Shown: positions 54,776 to 62,447 of the stretch, one piece after another | Layout: each line of letters starts with the position of its first letter | Numbering within the stretch: the stretch's first letter is position 1 | Source: Mycobacterium sp. DL440 | Lineage (GTDB): Bacteria > Actinomycetota > Actinomycetes > Mycobacteriales > Mycobacteriaceae | Length of the DNA: 64,000 bases | Assembly: GCF_011745145.1 (NCBI RefSeq) | Contig: NZ_CP050191.1 | Coordinates: forward strand, 2,408,984 to 2,472,983 | Direction: 5' to 3' | Made by a program: the position numbers and the translations under genes | The notes under the pieces: generated by a model | Told to the model about the DNA's origin: nothing | Databases searched by the model: none | Seen by the model: only the letters and a program-made list of their open reading frames with translations

Positions 54776-55542
54776 CGCTCACCGAGCGTTCTGCCCGGGT
54801 GGCGGCTGCAGTCAAACTGCAGCGCCACGTCGGGCGCCGCCGCGCCGCACGCTTCCTTGCCGAGGGGTCCAACCTCGTCGAGGCGGCGTTGCGGCGCGGA
54901 CTTGTTTCCGAGGTGTTCGCGACCGAGGCGGCCATGGACCGCTTCGGCGAGTTGCTGACCGAGGCGCCGGTGCAGTTGGTCACCGAGCGAGCGGCAAAAG
55001 CGTTGTCGGACACCGTGACCCCGGTAGGCCTGGTGGCCGTGTGCCGACTGCCGGAGGTCTCCCTTGAAGACGTTCTGGCTGCCGCGCCCCGGCTGATCGC
55101 GGTGCCCGTGCAGATCTCGGAGCCGGGCAACGCCGGTACGTTGATCCGCGCTGCCGACGCGATGGGCGCCGACGCCGTCGTGTTGGCCGGCCACAGCGTC
55201 GACCCGTACAACAGCAAGTGCCTGCGGGCGTCGGCCGGCAGCATCTTCTCGCTGCCGGTGATCAGCGAGCCCGATGAGTCGGCAATCGTTGCGCGACTGC
55301 AGGCCGCCGGGCTGCAGGTGCTGGCCACCACGCTCGACGGCGAGGTCAGCCTCGACGATGTGGAGCTGACCGGGCCCACCGCCTGGCTGTTCGGGCCCGA
55401 AGCCCACGGCCTGCCAACCGAGTTCGCTGCGGCAGCCGATCACCGGGTGCACATTCCCATGCCCGGACATTCCGAAAGCCTCAATATCGCCTCGGCGGCA
55501 TCGATCTGCCTGTATCAGAGCGCGCGCGCCCACCGGCATTAG
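54772..55542 (+). CDS. tsnR: SpoU/TrmH-family 23S rRNA methyltransferase, CTG start
   Basis: The 256-residue protein has a substrate-binding N-terminal domain ([41 protein letters not shown]) and a C-terminal SPOUT knot: [38 protein letters not shown] and [21 protein letters not shown]. It 2'-O-methylates ribosomal RNA using SAM. The family's first residues begin at LTLTERS, and the only plausible start is CTG 54772, which overlaps the rplT stop as CTGA and follows GGAGAGG by four bases. No ATG, GTG or TTG fits. It is the last gene of the operon. Confidence 0.87.
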   Translation: MTLTERSARVAAAVKLQRHVGRRRAARFLAEGSNLVEAALRRGLVSEVFATEAAMDRFGELLTEAPVQLVTERAAKALSDTVTPVGLVAVCRLPEVSLEDVLAAAPRLIAVPVQISEPGNAGTLIRAADAMGADAVVLAGHSVDPYNSKCLRASAGSIFSLPVISEPDESAIVARLQAAGLQVLATTLDGEVSLDDVELTGPTAWLFGPEAHGLPTEFAAAADHRVHIPMPGHSESLNIASAASICLYQSARAHRH

Positions 55543-55549
55543 TGCCGAA

Positions 55550-55598
55550 TGGCCACTTATCGCACGGCTTTTCGCGATTTGTGTATCACAAGTGGCCA
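55550..55598. promoter_or_regulatory. Paired palindromic sites upstream of the hemerythrin gene
   Basis: TGGCCACTT at 55550-55558 and AAGTGGCCA at 55590-55598 are reverse complements 31 bases apart; the second sits inside the self-palindrome AGTGGCCACT (55591-55600). This looks like two operator half-sites or two full sites for one regulator, placed 40-90 bases before the hemerythrin ATG. No regulator gene is adjacent. Confidence 0.5.
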
Positions 55599-55637
55599 CT
55601 CGACCCATGTGGCACGATGCTGTTGGGAGGACCAGCC

Positions 55638-56105
55638 ATGTGCCAATACTGCGGTTGCCGAGATATGCCACTGTTGCGGGATTACATCGCCGAGCACGAG
55701 CGGGCCGTCGACCACGGCCGCGAAGCGGTGCGTGCCATGGACCGCGGCGAGCTGGACGCGGCCGGCCGGCTTCTGGCGGCGATGTTCGAGGAATTGCGCT
55801 CGCACTGGCAGGGTGAGGAGAACGGGCTGTTCGCGGTGATGCACACCGATGAGCTCTACGCCGAGCACATCGACCCGCTGGTGGCCGAACACCGCGAGCT
55901 CGCTGCGTTCCTCGAGGTGGTCGACCTGACCGATCCGGCTGATCAGGCCCGGGTTCGCAAGGAGATCGATGAGCTCTACGCCCATATCGCCAAAGAAGAG
56001 GACGGGCTGTTCCCGGCCGCACTCACTGCGCTCGACGGCCCCGACTGGGATGCCGCGATGGCGGGATGGCAGGACGCGCACCCAGGCCGGCACATGATTT
56101 CCTAG
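55638..56105 (+). CDS. Hemerythrin-like (HHE) protein
   Basis: The 155-residue protein begins MCQYCGCRDMPLLRDYIAEHERAVDHG and has the helix-bundle iron-site residues: His in AEHERAVDHGRE, His-Trp-x-x-Glu-Glu in LRSHWQGEENGLF, HIDPLVAEHREL, and HIAKEEDGLFPAAL. It would bind a di-iron centre and react with oxygen, nitric oxide or redox signals in the cytosol. The N-terminal CQYCGC cluster is characteristic of this actinobacterial subgroup and may be redox-active. ATG 55638 follows TTGGGAGG. The paired palindrome upstream suggests its own regulated promoter. Confidence 0.9.
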   Translation: MCQYCGCRDMPLLRDYIAEHERAVDHGREAVRAMDRGELDAAGRLLAAMFEELRSHWQGEENGLFAVMHTDELYAEHIDPLVAEHRELAAFLEVVDLTDPADQARVRKEIDELYAHIAKEEDGLFPAALTALDGPDWDAAMAGWQDAHPGRHMIS

Positions 56106-56224
56106 CGCCCGCTGGCCAGCGACAGTGCGGCGACGAAATTCGCTGCCCGACTGGCACGTCGAGTTCTGTCATTGCACACCTCCGTCATCGAGAGCCAACT
56201 GCCCGCGTACAGGACAGATCTGGA

Positions 56225-57541
56225 TCAGAAGTAGGTACGGATCAGGCCGACGACGACGGGATCCGTCTCGTCCGGCGCCACGACCGGGATCCATCTCCAT
56301 TTGTCGAACGCCGTGCACGGGTGGGAAAGCCCCAGTCTCACAACGTCGCCCACCCGGATGTCGGAGGCGGGCGGGAGGGTCAGGAACGCGTGCTGGTCGT
56401 TGACGGCGACGATCTCCGCATCCGCGAGAGGACGTGCGGGTGCGCCGAGTTGCGGGGCGACCAGTTGGGGTATCGGCAGTCCCTCGTCGAACGGGACATC
56501 GCGCTTACCGGCGTCCAGTAGCGCCAGCCCAGGTTCCGGGCGTGACACCACTCGTGCCCAGGTATGCATCGCCGAGCGCAGCCGGTAACGCTCTTCGCCG
56601 CGGCGAAACGGCGTAATCCCGGTGTAGAAGCCGTCGTCGTGGATGATGTAGGCCCCGGCACGGACCACGACGTGTGTGCGGCCGCCGGCCAGCGGGGCCA
56701 GCACATCCGCCACGGCATCGAAATAGGCACTGCCACCGGCAGTTACATAGAGGTCGGACTCGGCGGGGTAAAGTCCCTCGGCTTCGATGCGGCGGTGCAG
56801 CCGGGCCATGTCCGCCAGGTAGTGCCGGACCCGCGAGAGCGACGTGTCCGATGCGTCGTGCGCCAGCGATCCCTCGTAGCCGGATACCCCGGCCAGGCGC
56901 AGGGCGTCACTGGCCGCGATGCGCTCGGCCACCGCCGAGGCCTCATCCACCGAACGCGCACCGGTACGGCCGCCGGCCGCACCGAGTTCGACGAGCACCG
57001 GAATCTGCCGAGCCACCTGGAATTCGGCGAGGGCCACGTTCATCGCGTCCACCGTGGCCGCCGAGTCCGCCCAGGCGATCACCTCGAGGTCGGGCCGGGC
57101 GGCCATCTCCCGGGCCAGCCAGTGCAACGCTGCCGGATCCACCAGGGCATTGGCAAGCTGGATCCGTCGCACCCCGAAACTCACCGCGACGCGTACCTGA
57201 CTGGGGGTGGCCAGGGTGATACCCCATGCCCCGCTGCGTAATTGGCGATTCCAAAGGACCGGTGACATCGTGGTCTTGCCGTGCGGTGCCAGCTCGACCC
57301 CGTGCGCTGTGCACCATGCCGCCATGGCGGCCACATTGTCATCGATGGCCGAATTGTCCAGTGTCATCACTGGTGTGGTGAATGCCGAGAGGCGGGGGCC
57401 AGTGGCGAGGAACTCCTCGGTGGTGAGGCCGTCGGCGGCAGCCGGAAGGGCCTTGTCCAGTTCGGACAGGCGCTCGGCGCGGAGGTTGTCCCAAGCCTCA
57501 GTGTCGAGCGTGGGCTCACCTCCTCGTGTCGTCGTACCCAT
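56225..57541 (-). CDS. D-serine dehydratase-like / amino-acid deaminase, PLP fold III
   Basis: The 438-residue protein belongs to the alanine-racemase-like fold III group. The PLP lysine is in LAPHGKTTMSPVLWNRQL, and the metal-binding motif of D-serine dehydratases appears near the end as LSHPCTAFDKWRW. PVLVELGAAGGRTGARSVDEA and LYVTAGGSAYFDAV complete the barrel. It probably dehydrates a D-hydroxyamino acid to an enamine, which becomes keto acid and ammonia. It is divergent from a KDG-kinase-like gene, an IclR regulator and RidA; RidA hydrolyses the enamine/imine such enzymes release. Palindromes at 57597-57623 lie between the two transcripts. Confidence 0.85.
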   Translation of the reverse strand: MGTTTRGGEPTLDTEAWDNLRAERLSELDKALPAAADGLTTEEFLATGPRLSAFTTPVMTLDNSAIDDNVAAMAAWCTAHGVELAPHGKTTMSPVLWNRQLRSGAWGITLATPSQVRVAVSFGVRRIQLANALVDPAALHWLAREMAARPDLEVIAWADSAATVDAMNVALAEFQVARQIPVLVELGAAGGRTGARSVDEASAVAERIAASDALRLAGVSGYEGSLAHDASDTSLSRVRHYLADMARLHRRIEAEGLYPAESDLYVTAGGSAYFDAVADVLAPLAGGRTHVVVRAGAYIIHDDGFYTGITPFRRGEERYRLRSAMHTWARVVSRPEPGLALLDAGKRDVPFDEGLPIPQLVAPQLGAPARPLADAEIVAVNDQHAFLTLPPASDIRVGDVVRLGLSHPCTAFDKWRWIPVVAPDETDPVVVGLIRTYF

Positions 57542-57596
57542 CTTGTCCTCCGCGGGTGCGTTTGGGGGAAGCCACCAGAACAGTGTGAACTGCTAC

Positions 57597-57623
57597 GTTG
57601 CGTATAGTGCAACGCATGTTGCA
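57597..57623. promoter_or_regulatory. IclR-type operator cluster between divergent transcripts
   Basis: Three half-sites in alternating direction: GTTGC (57597), GCAAC (57609-57613) and GTTGC (57618-57622). They create two overlapping dyads: GTTGC-N7-GCAAC and TGCAAC-GCAT-GTTGCA. They lie 56 bases from the dehydratase start and 70 bases from the kinase start, where one regulator could control both directions. The IclR gene at 58724 is the obvious candidate. Confidence 0.65.
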
Positions 57624-57692
57624 ATTTAGTGTGTGACCTGTCTAACATGGCTGGCGACACCGCGTCAATCGTCCCAACCCGCGAGGACTGCA

Positions 57693-58727
57693 GTGCCCGA
57701 ATTGCGCGCAGCTACCGTCGGCGGCATCGCCTGCCTCGGTGAAGCGCTGCTCCTGGCCGGTACTCAAGGGGAATTGCACCTGGCCGGTACTCAGGCTGGA
57801 CTGCACCTGGCCGGTGCGGAAGCCAACGTCGCGGCCGGCCTCGTCGCCTGGGGCATCCCCGCTTTCTTCATCGGCCGGCTCGGCGACGACGAACACGGGG
57901 CCCTGATCAGATCCGAGTTGACCGCCCGCGGAATCGACCTCTCCGCTGTCGAGATCGATCCAGCCCGCCCCACCGGGCACTACGCAAAAGTGGCCGCACC
58001 GCACAGCACGGGGGAGCCGCGCAGCGTCATCCGGTACAACCGGGCGGGGTCGGCAGCGTCGGCAATGACACCTGAATTCCTGGACGCGCCGGCGGTTGCG
58101 ACCGCATTCGCGCACGCATCGGTGGTGCACTGCAGCGGCATCACCCCGGCCCTGTCGACGAGCTGTCGGGCCATGATGCGCCGACTGCTGACCGAGCGAC
58201 CCGGCATTGCCGGGCCGGTGAGTTTCGATGTGAGCTGGCGTGAACAGCTGTGGCCCGACGGCGACACCGCCGAACTGGTCGCGCTGGCCAACCAGGCCGA
58301 CGTGGTGTTGATGGGTGTCGACGAGGCGCTCCGCGTCATGGGAACCGACGACCCAATTGCCTTGCGCCGCATCTTGCCGGACCCCGCGACGCTGGTCATC
58401 AAGGACGGTGCGGATCAGGCGCTGGCCGTCGACTGCTCCGGCGAGGAGTTCGTGGTTCCCGCGCTGTGTGTCGAGGTCGTGGAATCAGTCGGCGCCGGCG
58501 ACGCCTTCGCCGCCGGATTCCTCAGCGGCGTCATCCTCGATGAAGATCCGGAATCATGCCTGCGGCGCGGCCACATCGGAGCCGCCGTCACCCTCACTGT
58601 CGCGGCGGATTTCGCGCCGGCACCGCCCGGCGAGCTGATCGAGCACCTGCTCACCTGCACGGACGGGGAGTGGGCTGCGACGAGGGTGAGCGAGGCTGGG
58701 TTTTCGGTGTGCGGGGGCAGGCGGTGA
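57693..58727 (+). CDS. PfkB-family sugar kinase (2-keto-3-deoxygluconate kinase-like)
   Basis: The 344-residue protein has the ribokinase fold: GAEANVAAGLVAWGIPAFFIGRLGDDEHG in the N-terminal part and VESVGAGDAFAAGFLSGVI with the catalytic Asp near the end. GAEANVA resembles KDG kinases more than ribokinase. GTG 57693 (VPELRAATVGGIACLGEALLLAG) is chosen over ATG 57633 upstream. A 27-base tandem duplication (57752-57805) adds GTQGELHLA/GTQAGLHLA before GAEANVA, in the region that forms the sugar-site lid. The stop overlaps the IclR start (GTGA), so the two are coupled. Confidence 0.85.
   Translation: MPELRAATVGGIACLGEALLLAGTQGELHLAGTQAGLHLAGAEANVAAGLVAWGIPAFFIGRLGDDEHGALIRSELTARGIDLSAVEIDPARPTGHYAKVAAPHSTGEPRSVIRYNRAGSAASAMTPEFLDAPAVATAFAHASVVHCSGITPALSTSCRAMMRRLLTERPGIAGPVSFDVSWREQLWPDGDTAELVALANQADVVLMGVDEALRVMGTDDPIALRRILPDPATLVIKDGADQALAVDCSGEEFVVPALCVEVVESVGAGDAFAAGFLSGVILDEDPESCLRRGHIGAAVTLTVAADFAPAPPGELIEHLLTCTDGEWAATRVSEAGFSVCGGRR
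57752..57805 (+). repeat. In-frame tandem duplication in the sugar kinase
   Basis: Two 27-base units, starting CCTGGCCGGTACTCA at 57752 and again at 57779, and a third start CCTGGCCGGT at 57806. They encode LAGTQGELH-LAGTQAGLH-LAGAEA. Units differ at a few positions, so the duplication is not brand new. It inserts 9-18 residues just before the conserved GAEANVA motif. Confidence 0.85.
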
Positions 58728-59473
58728 GCCAGAGCGTCGCGCGTGCCCTGCAGTTGTTGATTCAGCTCGGCAACGGCCCGGCCGGCCTGGATGAGCTGGC
58801 GGCCGCCACGGAAGTGCACAAGACCACCGTGATGAGGCTGCTGCGTACTCTCTCCGACGAGCGGTTCACCTTCCGCGACAACAACAACCGGTATCACCTC
58901 GGATCACGGATCTTCGAACTCGCCGCCCACGGCACCGATCAGCGGGAGATCCGCCAGATCGCCTCGCGGTACCTCGTCGGGTTCAATCGCGAGTACGGCC
59001 GCAGCACCCATCTCGCCGCGATGGAAGGTAGCGACATCGTGTACATCGACAAGCTCGAATCGCACGATCAGATCCGCATGTACTCGCGAATCGGCTTGAC
59101 CGCCAACCTGAATTCCACCGCCGTCGCCAAGGTGATTCTCGCTGACCTGTCCGATGCCGAACTGCTGTCGATCGTCGCCGCGATGGACTTCACCCGGCGT
59201 GCTGCGAACACCATCACCACGCCGGAGGCATATCTGCGGGAAATCGAGACCGTCCGCGCACAGGGCTGGGCGCAGGACCGTGAAGAGAACGAGCCGTCGA
59301 TCAACTGCGTGGGGGCACCGATCCGCGGCGCGAATGGCCGTGTCGTCGCGGCGGTCTCGGTGTCGGTGCCCGACGTGGTGCTGCCCTTCGAGCAGGTGTT
59401 GGAACTCCTGCCGCCGCTGCGGGCGGTAACCCGGCGCATCTCGGCTGAGTGCGGTTACCATCCACCCGCCTGA
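58724..59473 (+). CDS. IclR-family transcriptional regulator
   Basis: The 249-residue protein has the winged helix SVARALQLLIQLGNGPAGLDELAAATEVHKTTVMRLLRTLSDERF, then the IclR effector domain: IVYIDKLESHDQIRMYSRIGLTANLNSTAVAKVILADL, AQDREENEPSINCVGAPIRGANGRVVAAVSVSVPDVV. GTG 58724 overlaps the kinase stop. RidA follows 46 bases downstream. The alternating GTTGC/GCAAC sites at 57597-57623 are the likely binding region. The ligand is presumably a keto-acid or sugar-acid of this pathway. Confidence 0.9.
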   Translation: MSQSVARALQLLIQLGNGPAGLDELAAATEVHKTTVMRLLRTLSDERFTFRDNNNRYHLGSRIFELAAHGTDQREIRQIASRYLVGFNREYGRSTHLAAMEGSDIVYIDKLESHDQIRMYSRIGLTANLNSTAVAKVILADLSDAELLSIVAAMDFTRRAANTITTPEAYLREIETVRAQGWAQDREENEPSINCVGAPIRGANGRVVAAVSVSVPDVVLPFEQVLELLPPLRAVTRRISAECGYHPPA

Positions 59474-59519
59474 TCCAGCCCGCACACATCGAAAACAGGA
59501 AAACAGAGGAGATTCCACC

Positions 59520-59924
59520 GTGTCCGATTCGCAGGTCATCCGTACCGACGACGCACCGGCACCCGCTCACACCTTCAGCCAAGGCATCCGTAAGGGCGGC
59601 TTCCTCCAGGTGTCGGGGCAGGGGCCGATGGACCCCGCGACCAACACCTACATCGGCGAAGGCGACGTCAAGGGACAGACGCGCCGGACGTTGGAGAACG
59701 TCAAGGCGATCCTGGCCGCCGGTGGCGCCGGTGTCGATGACGTCCTGATGTTCCGGGTCTACCTCACCAAGCGCGAGGATTTCGCGGCCATGAACGAGGT
59801 ATACGGCGAGTTCGTCGCCGAGAACGTGAAGTCCGGCCAGCTTCCTTGCCGGACAACGATATTCGTCGACCTCCCGCACGAGGTCATGCTGGTGGAGATC
59901 GACGCGCTCGCCGTCGCGGGTTGA
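59520..59924 (+). CDS. RidA-family reactive-intermediate deaminase
   Basis: The 134-residue protein has the RidA/YjgF/UK114 signature: FSQGIRKGGFLQVSGQGPMDP, GQTRRTLENVKAILAAGGAGVDDVLMFRVYLTKREDFAAMNEVYGEFV and the late motif LPCRTTIFVDLPHEVMLVEIDALAV. The arginine in PCRTTIFVDLP binds the carboxylate of the enamine/imine substrate. It hydrolyses 2-aminoacrylate-like intermediates released by PLP dehydratases to keto acids. The start GTG 59520 follows AGAGGAG. Placement beside a D-serine-dehydratase-like gene gives a clear biochemical reason. Confidence 0.93.
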   Translation: MSDSQVIRTDDAPAPAHTFSQGIRKGGFLQVSGQGPMDPATNTYIGEGDVKGQTRRTLENVKAILAAGGAGVDDVLMFRVYLTKREDFAAMNEVYGEFVAENVKSGQLPCRTTIFVDLPHEVMLVEIDALAVAG

Positions 59925-59933
59925 CCGGGAAGG

Positions 59934-61172
59934 CTAGCTGAGCAAACCCCGTGCCACGTGGGTGATCTGCACTTCGTTGCTGCCGGCGTAGATCATCAGC
60001 GACTTCGCATCACGTGCCAACTGCTCCACCCGGTACTCGGTCATGTAGCCATTGCCGCCGAACAGCTGCACCGCCTCCATCGCGACGTCGGTGGCCGCCT
60101 GCGAGCAGTACCACTTGATCGCGGAGGCCTCGGCGAGGGAGATCGGGGCGCCCTTCTCGGCGGATTCGATGACGCGGAACAGCATGTTGCGCACGTTCAT
60201 CCGGGCCACCTCCATGTTGGCCAGCTTGAGCTGGATCAGCTGGAACTGGCTGATCTCCTGGCCCCACAGGGTGCGGGTCTTGGCGTAGTCGACGCTCAAC
60301 CGCAGGCATTCCTCGATCACGCCCAGCGCCATCGCGGCCACCCCGATGCGTTCGGCCGAGAAGTTCGATCGTGCGCTGGCCCGGCCTTCGTCGGCCCCAT
60401 CGTCGGACCCTTCGGTCTCGCCGAGGAGCCGGTCACGTCCCAGCCGGACGTTGTTGAAGAACAGCTCGCCGGTGCGCGATGAGTGAATGCCCATCTTGCG
60501 GAACGGCTTCGACTGTACGAAGCCTTCCATCCCGCGATCGAGGACGAAGGTCAGCACCTTCCGATTGCGTTTGTCCGCACCGTCACGCTCATCCAACTTC
60601 GCGTAGACCACCACGACATCGGCGTCCGGGCCGTTGGTGATGAAGGTCTTCTGGCCGTTGAGGATGTAATCGTCGCCGTCACGGGTCACATAGGACTTCA
60701 TCCCGCCGAAGGCGTCCGAGCCCGAATCGGGTTCGGTGATCGCCCACGCGCCGATCTTCTCGTAGGTCACCAGCCCGGGCAGCCAGCGTTCCTGTTGGGC
60801 CAGTGTGCCGCGGCTCTGGATGGTCGACACGGTCAGGCCCAGGCTCACCCCCAGGCCGGTGACGAGGCCCATCGACACCCGGCACAGTTCGCTGATCAGG
60901 ACGAATCCCATGCCCGGCGAACCGCTGCCGCCGAACATTCCACCGCGGGCCCCCGAGGGCTTGTCCTCGCCGCTGCGCAGCTTTTCCAGTCGCTTGTCCA
61001 GCGATTCCTTGGAGAGGGTGTCAATACCGAACGTGGCGAACAGCTTTCGCACGATCGGATACGGCTCCATCTCGCCGCTTTCCAGCTCATCGAGGTGGGG
61101 CCGGATCTCCTTGTCCACGAACTCGCGTACTGCGTCCCGGACAGCGACGTCGACATCAGACCAATCAAGCAT
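59934..61172 (-). CDS. Acyl-CoA dehydrogenase
   Basis: The 412-residue flavoenzyme has the usual helical N-domain, the middle segment AWAITEPDSGSDAFGGMKSYVTRDGDDYILNGQKTFITNG, and the C-domain with QLFGGNGYMTEYRVEQLARDAKSLMIYAGSNEVQITHVARGLL. The glutamate of the short/medium-chain enzymes (in YEGT) is Ala here (YAGS), while FSAERIGVAAMALG offers the glutamate position used by isovaleryl- and long-chain-type enzymes. It oxidises an acyl-CoA to the enoyl-CoA. The start is ATG 61172. The DUF2236 gene lies 27 bases upstream on the same strand, so the two are probably an operon. Confidence 0.92.
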   Translation of the reverse strand: MLDWSDVDVAVRDAVREFVDKEIRPHLDELESGEMEPYPIVRKLFATFGIDTLSKESLDKRLEKLRSGEDKPSGARGGMFGGSGSPGMGFVLISELCRVSMGLVTGLGVSLGLTVSTIQSRGTLAQQERWLPGLVTYEKIGAWAITEPDSGSDAFGGMKSYVTRDGDDYILNGQKTFITNGPDADVVVVYAKLDERDGADKRNRKVLTFVLDRGMEGFVQSKPFRKMGIHSSRTGELFFNNVRLGRDRLLGETEGSDDGADEGRASARSNFSAERIGVAAMALGVIEECLRLSVDYAKTRTLWGQEISQFQLIQLKLANMEVARMNVRNMLFRVIESAEKGAPISLAEASAIKWYCSQAATDVAMEAVQLFGGNGYMTEYRVEQLARDAKSLMIYAGSNEVQITHVARGLLS

Positions 61173-61183
61173 CTCGACAGCTT

Positions 61184-61195
61184 AGACAGGTGTCA
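61184..61195. promoter_or_regulatory. Second copy of the TGACACCTGTC-type motif
   Basis: On the minus strand it reads TGACACCTGTCT, matching the palindrome at 2574-2585 in 11 of 12 bases. It lies 12 bases upstream of the acyl-CoA dehydrogenase ATG, in the 27-base gap after the DUF2236 gene. It may be an operator or simply a -35-like TGACA element. Confidence 0.35.
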
Positions 61196-61199
61196 AAAG

Positions 61200-62219
61200 T
61201 CAGGCTGCACTGCGCCGGGCGGGCCGCCGCAACGCCGGCAGGGAAAAGGTGGTGTGCACCAGCGCGCCGGCCCGGTCCAGCAGGGTCTTGTGGCGCGGTA
61301 GGTAGTGCATCGGCAGCCCGCGGCGGTCACGGGGCGGTCCCATGAAGCCAGGTGCTTCGATCAGGGGGCCGTCGGCCGGTAGCTTCCCGGCAGCGCGGCG
61401 GTAGGCCGACAGCGCGCGCGGGTGCAGCCTGATCTCCTCGGGCACCGCGACGAATGCCAATTCGACCATCTTGCCGAAGATCCGCAGCAGGACCTCGTCG
61501 CCGGGCGTCCAACGCATCCCGGCCTTTTCCCGCACGGCCGGGTCGAACAGGCCGGCCGCGATCCAGCGTTGCGCCCCGACAAGGGGTTTGAACAGTTGAT
61601 CCCACACCGGCGTCGGCATCAGCACAAACCACGGTTTGGGGATCCGGATGGTGAAGATGTCGAGGGTGGCCCGGTTGATCTCGAGCTCGTCCCGGCACTT
61701 GGCGTCCCAGTACTCCTGAAATTCCGCCCAGGTCTTGGGAACTGGCCGCATACTCATTCCGTACATGCCGTACCACTGCACGTGCTCGTCGAACAGTTGG
61801 CACTTCTCGGCCTCGGTGAGACCGCCGCAGAAATACTCCGCGGTCTTGATGATGAGCATGAAGAACGTGGCGTGTGCCCAGTAGAACGTCTCGGGATTCA
61901 GCGCGTGATAGCGCCGGCCCTGGCCGTCGACGCCCTTGATGGTGTGGTGAAAGCCCTTGATCTGTGCGCCGGTGTCAGCCGCCCGGTCACCGTCGTAGAC
62001 GACGCCCATGATCGGGTAGACCGACCGGGCCACCCGTTGTAGGGGTTCGCGGAGCAGGATCGAGTGTTCCTCGACGCCCGCACCGAGTTCGGGATACATG
62101 TTCTGGATCGCGCCGATCCAGACGCCCAACATCCCGGTGCGCAGATCGCCGAAGTACTTCCAGGTCAGCGAATCCGGGCCGAGTGGATCGTGCTCGCTGG
62201 TGGTGGCTCGTATGGTCAT
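61200..62219 (-). CDS. DUF2236 (MpaB/rubber-oxygenase-like) protein, Rv1645c-like
   Basis: The 339-residue protein carries the oxygenase_MpaB family features: LREPLQRVARSVYPIMGVVYD, IKGFHHTIKGVDGQGRRYHALNPETFYWAHATFFMLIIKTAEYF and WNE-like acidic-histidine patterns that bind a b-type haem in latex-clearing proteins. The GRRYHALNPETFYWAHATFF stretch has the key histidines. Relatives oxidise lipids or polyisoprene; the natural substrate of the mycobacterial members is unknown. ATG 62219 is the start. It is divergent from the adenylyl cyclase, with a dyad at 62276-62291 in between, and corresponds to Rv1645c by position. Confidence 0.86.
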   Translation of the reverse strand: MTIRATTSEHDPLGPDSLTWKYFGDLRTGMLGVWIGAIQNMYPELGAGVEEHSILLREPLQRVARSVYPIMGVVYDGDRAADTGAQIKGFHHTIKGVDGQGRRYHALNPETFYWAHATFFMLIIKTAEYFCGGLTEAEKCQLFDEHVQWYGMYGMSMRPVPKTWAEFQEYWDAKCRDELEINRATLDIFTIRIPKPWFVLMPTPVWDQLFKPLVGAQRWIAAGLFDPAVREKAGMRWTPGDEVLLRIFGKMVELAFVAVPEEIRLHPRALSAYRRAAGKLPADGPLIEAPGFMGPPRDRRGLPMHYLPRHKTLLDRAGALVHTTFSLPALRRPARRSAA

Positions 62220-62275
62220 TGCGTCCTCGTTGACTCGTCATGACGTGAATCACAGCTGTGCCCAACGATAGTAGT

Positions 62276-62291
62276 GACAACGTATGTTGTC
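62276..62291. promoter_or_regulatory. Dyad GACAAC-GTAT-GTTGTC in the divergent region
   Basis: A perfect 6-base inverted repeat with a 4-base spacer, 57 bases upstream of the DUF2236 ATG and about 160 bases from the cyclase GTG. It is typical in size for a TetR-family operator. The 228-base gap also contains the palindrome CGTCATGACG near 62236. No adjacent regulator gene is present. Confidence 0.45.
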
Positions 62292-62447
62292 TACGACGCC
62301 ACGGCGCGTCGTCGCGCACTGTTATGAGGCGGCTACCGTGGCGCCACAGGGCTGTGACCAGCCCGATTTCCTGGCGCCCGGAAAGTGTGGGCAAACCCGC
62401 TCGTGGCGCGATTGCCGCCCGGTCCGCGCGCCACTTACTCTTGCGCT

